Assembly: GCF_004114975.1 (NCBI RefSeq)
Contig: NZ_CP030051.1
Location: forward strand, 2,852,001 to 2,916,000
Source: Bradyrhizobium guangdongense
GTDB taxonomy: Bacteria; Pseudomonadota; Alphaproteobacteria; Rhizobiales; Xanthobacteraceae
DNA length: 64,000 nt
Direction of reading: 5' to 3'
Below, piece after piece: positions 61,953 through 64,000 of this stretch (positions within the stretch are counted from its first letter, which is position 1; the number at the start of each line of letters is the position of its first letter). The notes beneath the pieces are model-generated. The model was not told the origin of the DNA. It saw only the letters and a program-made list of their open reading frames with translations, and searched no databases. The position numbers and the translations under genes are program-made.

Positions 61953-62846
61953 TCAGATCCGCTCGATGTCGTGGGTGCCGAACAGGCCATAGGGCTTGAT
62001 CATCAGCACGATGATGAGGACGTAGAACGGTGCGATCTCGTAAAGATTGCCCCAATGCAGGTATTCGCTGTCGACATATTGCGCGATGTTCTCGAGCAGG
62101 CCGATGATGATGCCGCCCAGTACAGCGCCGCCGACGGAATCGAGGCCGCCGAGGATCGCCGCCGGAAACACTTTGATGCCGTAGGCTGCGAGTCCCGATG
62201 ATACGCCGTTCACCACGGCAACCACCACGCCTGCAACCGCCGAAACCGTCGCCGAGATTGCCCAGGCCATTGCAAACACGCTTTTCACGGAAATGCCGAG
62301 CGATTGCGCGACCTGCTGGTTGAACGCCGTGGCGCGCATCGCAAGTCCATACTTGGATGCGCGGAAGAACCAGGCCATGCCGATCATCATCGCGACCGAG
62401 ACCACGAGGCTCATCACGTAGACGGTTTGGATCTGGAGGCCGAACAGACTGACCGACTGGCTCTCGAACACGCGCGGAAACGGTTGCGGGTTGACGCCGA
62501 ACATCCATTTCAGCGTCGCCTGCAACACGGTGGAAAGGCCGATCGTCACCATGATCACGGAGATGATAGGTTCGCCGATCATCGGCCGCAGGATCAGGAC
62601 CTGGACCGCGATGCCGAACACGAACATGAACACCAGCGTCATCGGCATGCCGATCCAGAACGGCACCTGATATTTCGCCAGCAGCGCCCAACACACCCAG
62701 GCGCCGACCAGCAGCAGTTCACCTTGCGCGAAATTGACAACCTGGGTGGCCTTGTAGATCAGCACAAACGACATCGCGACCACGCCATAGAGCGTGCCAA
62801 CCACGAGACCGTTCACCAGAAGCTGGATGAGGAAGGCAGTGTTCAT
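61953..62846 (-). CDS. livH: LivH-type ABC permease
   Basis: A 297-residue permease with about eight hydrophobic segments. FLIQLLVNGLVVGTLYGVVA, then SFVLIYKATQVVNFAQGELL, is the LivH signature; RATAFNQQVAQSLGISVKSV is the coupling helix and FPAAILGGLDSVGGAVLGG closes the family pattern. It partners LivM in the inner membrane. A 28-bp hairpin lies just upstream, between the acyl-CoA synthetase gene and livH. Confidence 0.93.
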   Translation of the reverse strand: MNTAFLIQLLVNGLVVGTLYGVVAMSFVLIYKATQVVNFAQGELLLVGAWVCWALLAKYQVPFWIGMPMTLVFMFVFGIAVQVLILRPMIGEPIISVIMVTIGLSTVLQATLKWMFGVNPQPFPRVFESQSVSLFGLQIQTVYVMSLVVSVAMMIGMAWFFRASKYGLAMRATAFNQQVAQSLGISVKSVFAMAWAISATVSAVAGVVVAVVNGVSSGLAAYGIKVFPAAILGGLDSVGGAVLGGIIIGLLENIAQYVDSEYLHWGNLYEIAPFYVLIIVLMIKPYGLFGTHDIERI

Positions 62847-62873
62847 GTATGGTCTCCTGATGCACCCACATCG

Positions 62874-62949
62874 TCATTGCGAGCGCAGCGAAGCAATCCA
62901 GCATCTTTCCGCGGAGACGGTCTGGATTGCTTCGCTGCGCTCGCAATGA
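62874..62949. repeat. Perfect 28-bp inverted repeat between ligase and livH genes
   Basis: The arm 62874-62901 is the exact reverse complement of 62922-62949, around a 20-base loop. It matches the pattern of an extragenic palindrome common in alphaproteobacteria (CATTGCGAGCGCAGCGAAGC core). In the minus-strand transcript it would form a very stable hairpin just before livH. Confidence 0.88.
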
Positions 62950-63024
62950 GGGAGTGCGCATGAGATAGCGCGGCCGCAGGCGGGGAGAGGCGAAGGGCAG
63001 CGTCGTTCGCGACGGGCACCTGTA

Positions 63025-64000
63025 TCACTCCGCAGCCTCCGCTATGGGGCCGTGTCCGCCGAGGTCCACCACGCGCAGCGTCGTGCGCACGCGTTGCGTG
63101 GTGCCGTCCTGAAAGCGGATCACGGTGTCGACGGGGATGTCGCTGTCGCCGCGATAGATCGCGTCGATGATGCCTTCATATTTCTCGTTGATGACGCCGC
63201 GGCGCACTTTCCTTGTGCGGGTGAGCTCGCCGTCGTCGGCGTCCAGCTCCTTGTAGAGCAGCAGGAAGCGCGAGATGCGCTGCGCCGGCGGCAGCGTGGC
63301 GTTGACGGTCTCGACCTCTTTCCGAAGAAGCGCATAGACCTCGGGCCGAGACGACAAATCGCTGTAGGTCGTGAAGGAGAGCCGGTTCTTCTCGGCCCAT
63401 TTCGAGATGATGGAGTAACGGATGCAGATCATCGCGGCGAGCGCATCGCGGCCCGCCCCGAGCACCACGGCCTCGGCGATATAGGGCGAGAACTTCAGCT
63501 TGTTCTCGATGAATTGCGGCGAGAAGCGTTCACCGCGCGAGGTCTCGGCGAGATCCTTGATGCGGTCGATGACGACGAGTTGCTTGTTGGCATTGAAGTA
63601 GCCCGCATCGCCCGACAGCATCCAGCCGTCCCTGATGTCAGCGACGCTGGCTTCCGGGTTCTTGTAGTAACCGAGGAACATGTTGGGGTGTCGCACCACG
63701 ATCTCGCCGACGCCGTGGACATCAGGATTGTCGATGCGGATCTCGACATTGTCGGCCATCGGAACGCCTGTGGTGTCTGGATCGACCTTGCCCTCGGGAT
63801 GCAGCGTATAGGCGCCTAGCAGTTCCGTCTGGCCGTAAAGCGTGCGCAGCGGGACGCCCATGGCCTGGAAGAACTTGAACGTATCGGGCCCGAGTGCCGC
63901 GCCTCCGGTCGCCGCCGAGCGTAGCCGCGTGAAGCCGAGGCGGTCGCGCAGGGCACGGAACAGGATGGCATCGGCAAAGCCCGAGCGCTTGCCCTGTTCC
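63025..64000 (-). CDS. Long-chain acyl-CoA synthetase-like protein, C-terminal part
   Basis: The frame is open to the right edge of the window, so the 5' part is missing; about 325 residues are visible. FKFFQAMGVPLRTLYGQTEL is the adenylation motif of FAA1/FadD-like synthetases, followed by DGWMLSGDAGYFNANKQLVV, DRIKDLAETSRGERFSPQFI and a C-terminal lid ending GGHGPIAEAAE. It forms acyl-AMP and then acyl-CoA. Together with the downstream livH-livM-livK-livF genes this is an arrangement common in Bradyrhizobium for import and activation of a carboxylic acid; the acid is unknown. Confidence 0.9.
   Translation of the reverse strand, partial: EQGKRSGFADAILFRALRDRLGFTRLRSAATGGAALGPDTFKFFQAMGVPLRTLYGQTELLGAYTLHPEGKVDPDTTGVPMADNVEIRIDNPDVHGVGEIVVRHPNMFLGYYKNPEASVADIRDGWMLSGDAGYFNANKQLVVIDRIKDLAETSRGERFSPQFIENKLKFSPYIAEAVVLGAGRDALAAMICIRYSIISKWAEKNRLSFTTYSDLSSRPEVYALLRKEVETVNATLPPAQRISRFLLLYKELDADDGELTRTRKVRRGVINEKYEGIIDAIYRGDSDIPVDTVIRFQDGTTQRVRTTLRVVDLGGHGPIAEAAE

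Noticed and set aside
1..64000. tRNA, rRNA, CRISPR arrays, prophage or insertion sequences
   Set aside because: No clover-leaf, rRNA text, regularly spaced repeats, integrase or transposase frame was recognised on either strand.

Overview
This 64 kb window looks like a Bradyrhizobium-type alphaproteobacterial chromosome. It is GC-rich and carries tripartite tricarboxylate (Tct) and Liv-type transporters, a family III CoA-transferase, and dispersed palindromic repeats of a kind seen in that genus. This placement is an inference from gene content; no rRNA or tRNA gene is visible to confirm it.

Layout. About 0-4.5 kb is metabolic: the 3' end of a TctC-type binding protein, tctB, tctA, a convergent CoA-transferase and a small exported protein. 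At 4.7-7.1 kb lies a serralysin-like RTX metalloprotease with three tandem C-terminal repeats. About 7.2-58 kb is a very large surface-polysaccharide locus. About 58.5-64 kb holds a branched-chain-amide-type ABC uptake operon (livH-livM-livK-livF) behind an acyl-CoA synthetase that runs off the right edge.

The polysaccharide locus is built of modules. (a) 7.2-13.2 kb, minus strand: SGNH - MBOAT - SxtJ-like - DUF5989-like (49 aa, TTG start) - carbamoyltransferase - SGNH, a putative O-acyl and O-carbamoyl decoration unit. (b) 13.4-23.4 kb: a flippase, a cupin - DegT aminotransferase - methyltransferase - glycosyltransferase operon joined by four-base overlaps, a CgeB-like glycosyltransferase, and two paralogous polymerase-like membrane proteins flanking two small unknown genes. 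(c) 23.6-26.2 kb: wlbA-wlbB-wlbC for a 2,3-diacetamido uronic acid nucleotide sugar. (d) 26.4-28.6 kb (legB, legC) plus 39.1-44.8 kb (legG, legF, legI, a NeuD-like acetyltransferase, ptmE-like and ptmA-like genes): a nearly complete GDP-sugar route to CMP-legionaminic acid or a close nonulosonate. (e) 28.6-37.7 kb: a KpsS-like transferase, a flippase, a polymerase-like protein, an epimerase, an FkbM methyltransferase and a second MBOAT-SGNH pair. (f) 44.8-48.1 kb: a PseA/WbpG-HisH-HisF sugar amidotransferase set and a hexapeptide acyltransferase. (g) 48-58 kb: a class III aminotransferase, a beta-helix secreted protein, a WbuB-like glycosyltransferase, gmd-fcl for GDP-fucose, a GmhB-like phosphatase, a PaaK-like ligase and an AGE-family epimerase. 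Two paralogous PhyH-like dioxygenases (37.8 and 54.9 kb) sit inside the locus.

Together the genes can make several rare nucleotide sugars (a nonulosonate, a diacetamido uronate, GDP-fucose), modify them by acetyl, carbamoyl, methyl and amidine groups, and flip and polymerise the repeat unit. No initiating phosphoglycosyltransferase, Wzz chain-length regulator or Wzm/Wzt exporter was recognised, so those steps must be encoded elsewhere. The most unusual features are the PhyH-like pair, the carbamoyl/acyl decoration module with its tiny membrane protein, and the combination of a nonulosonate pathway with a sugar amidotransferase.
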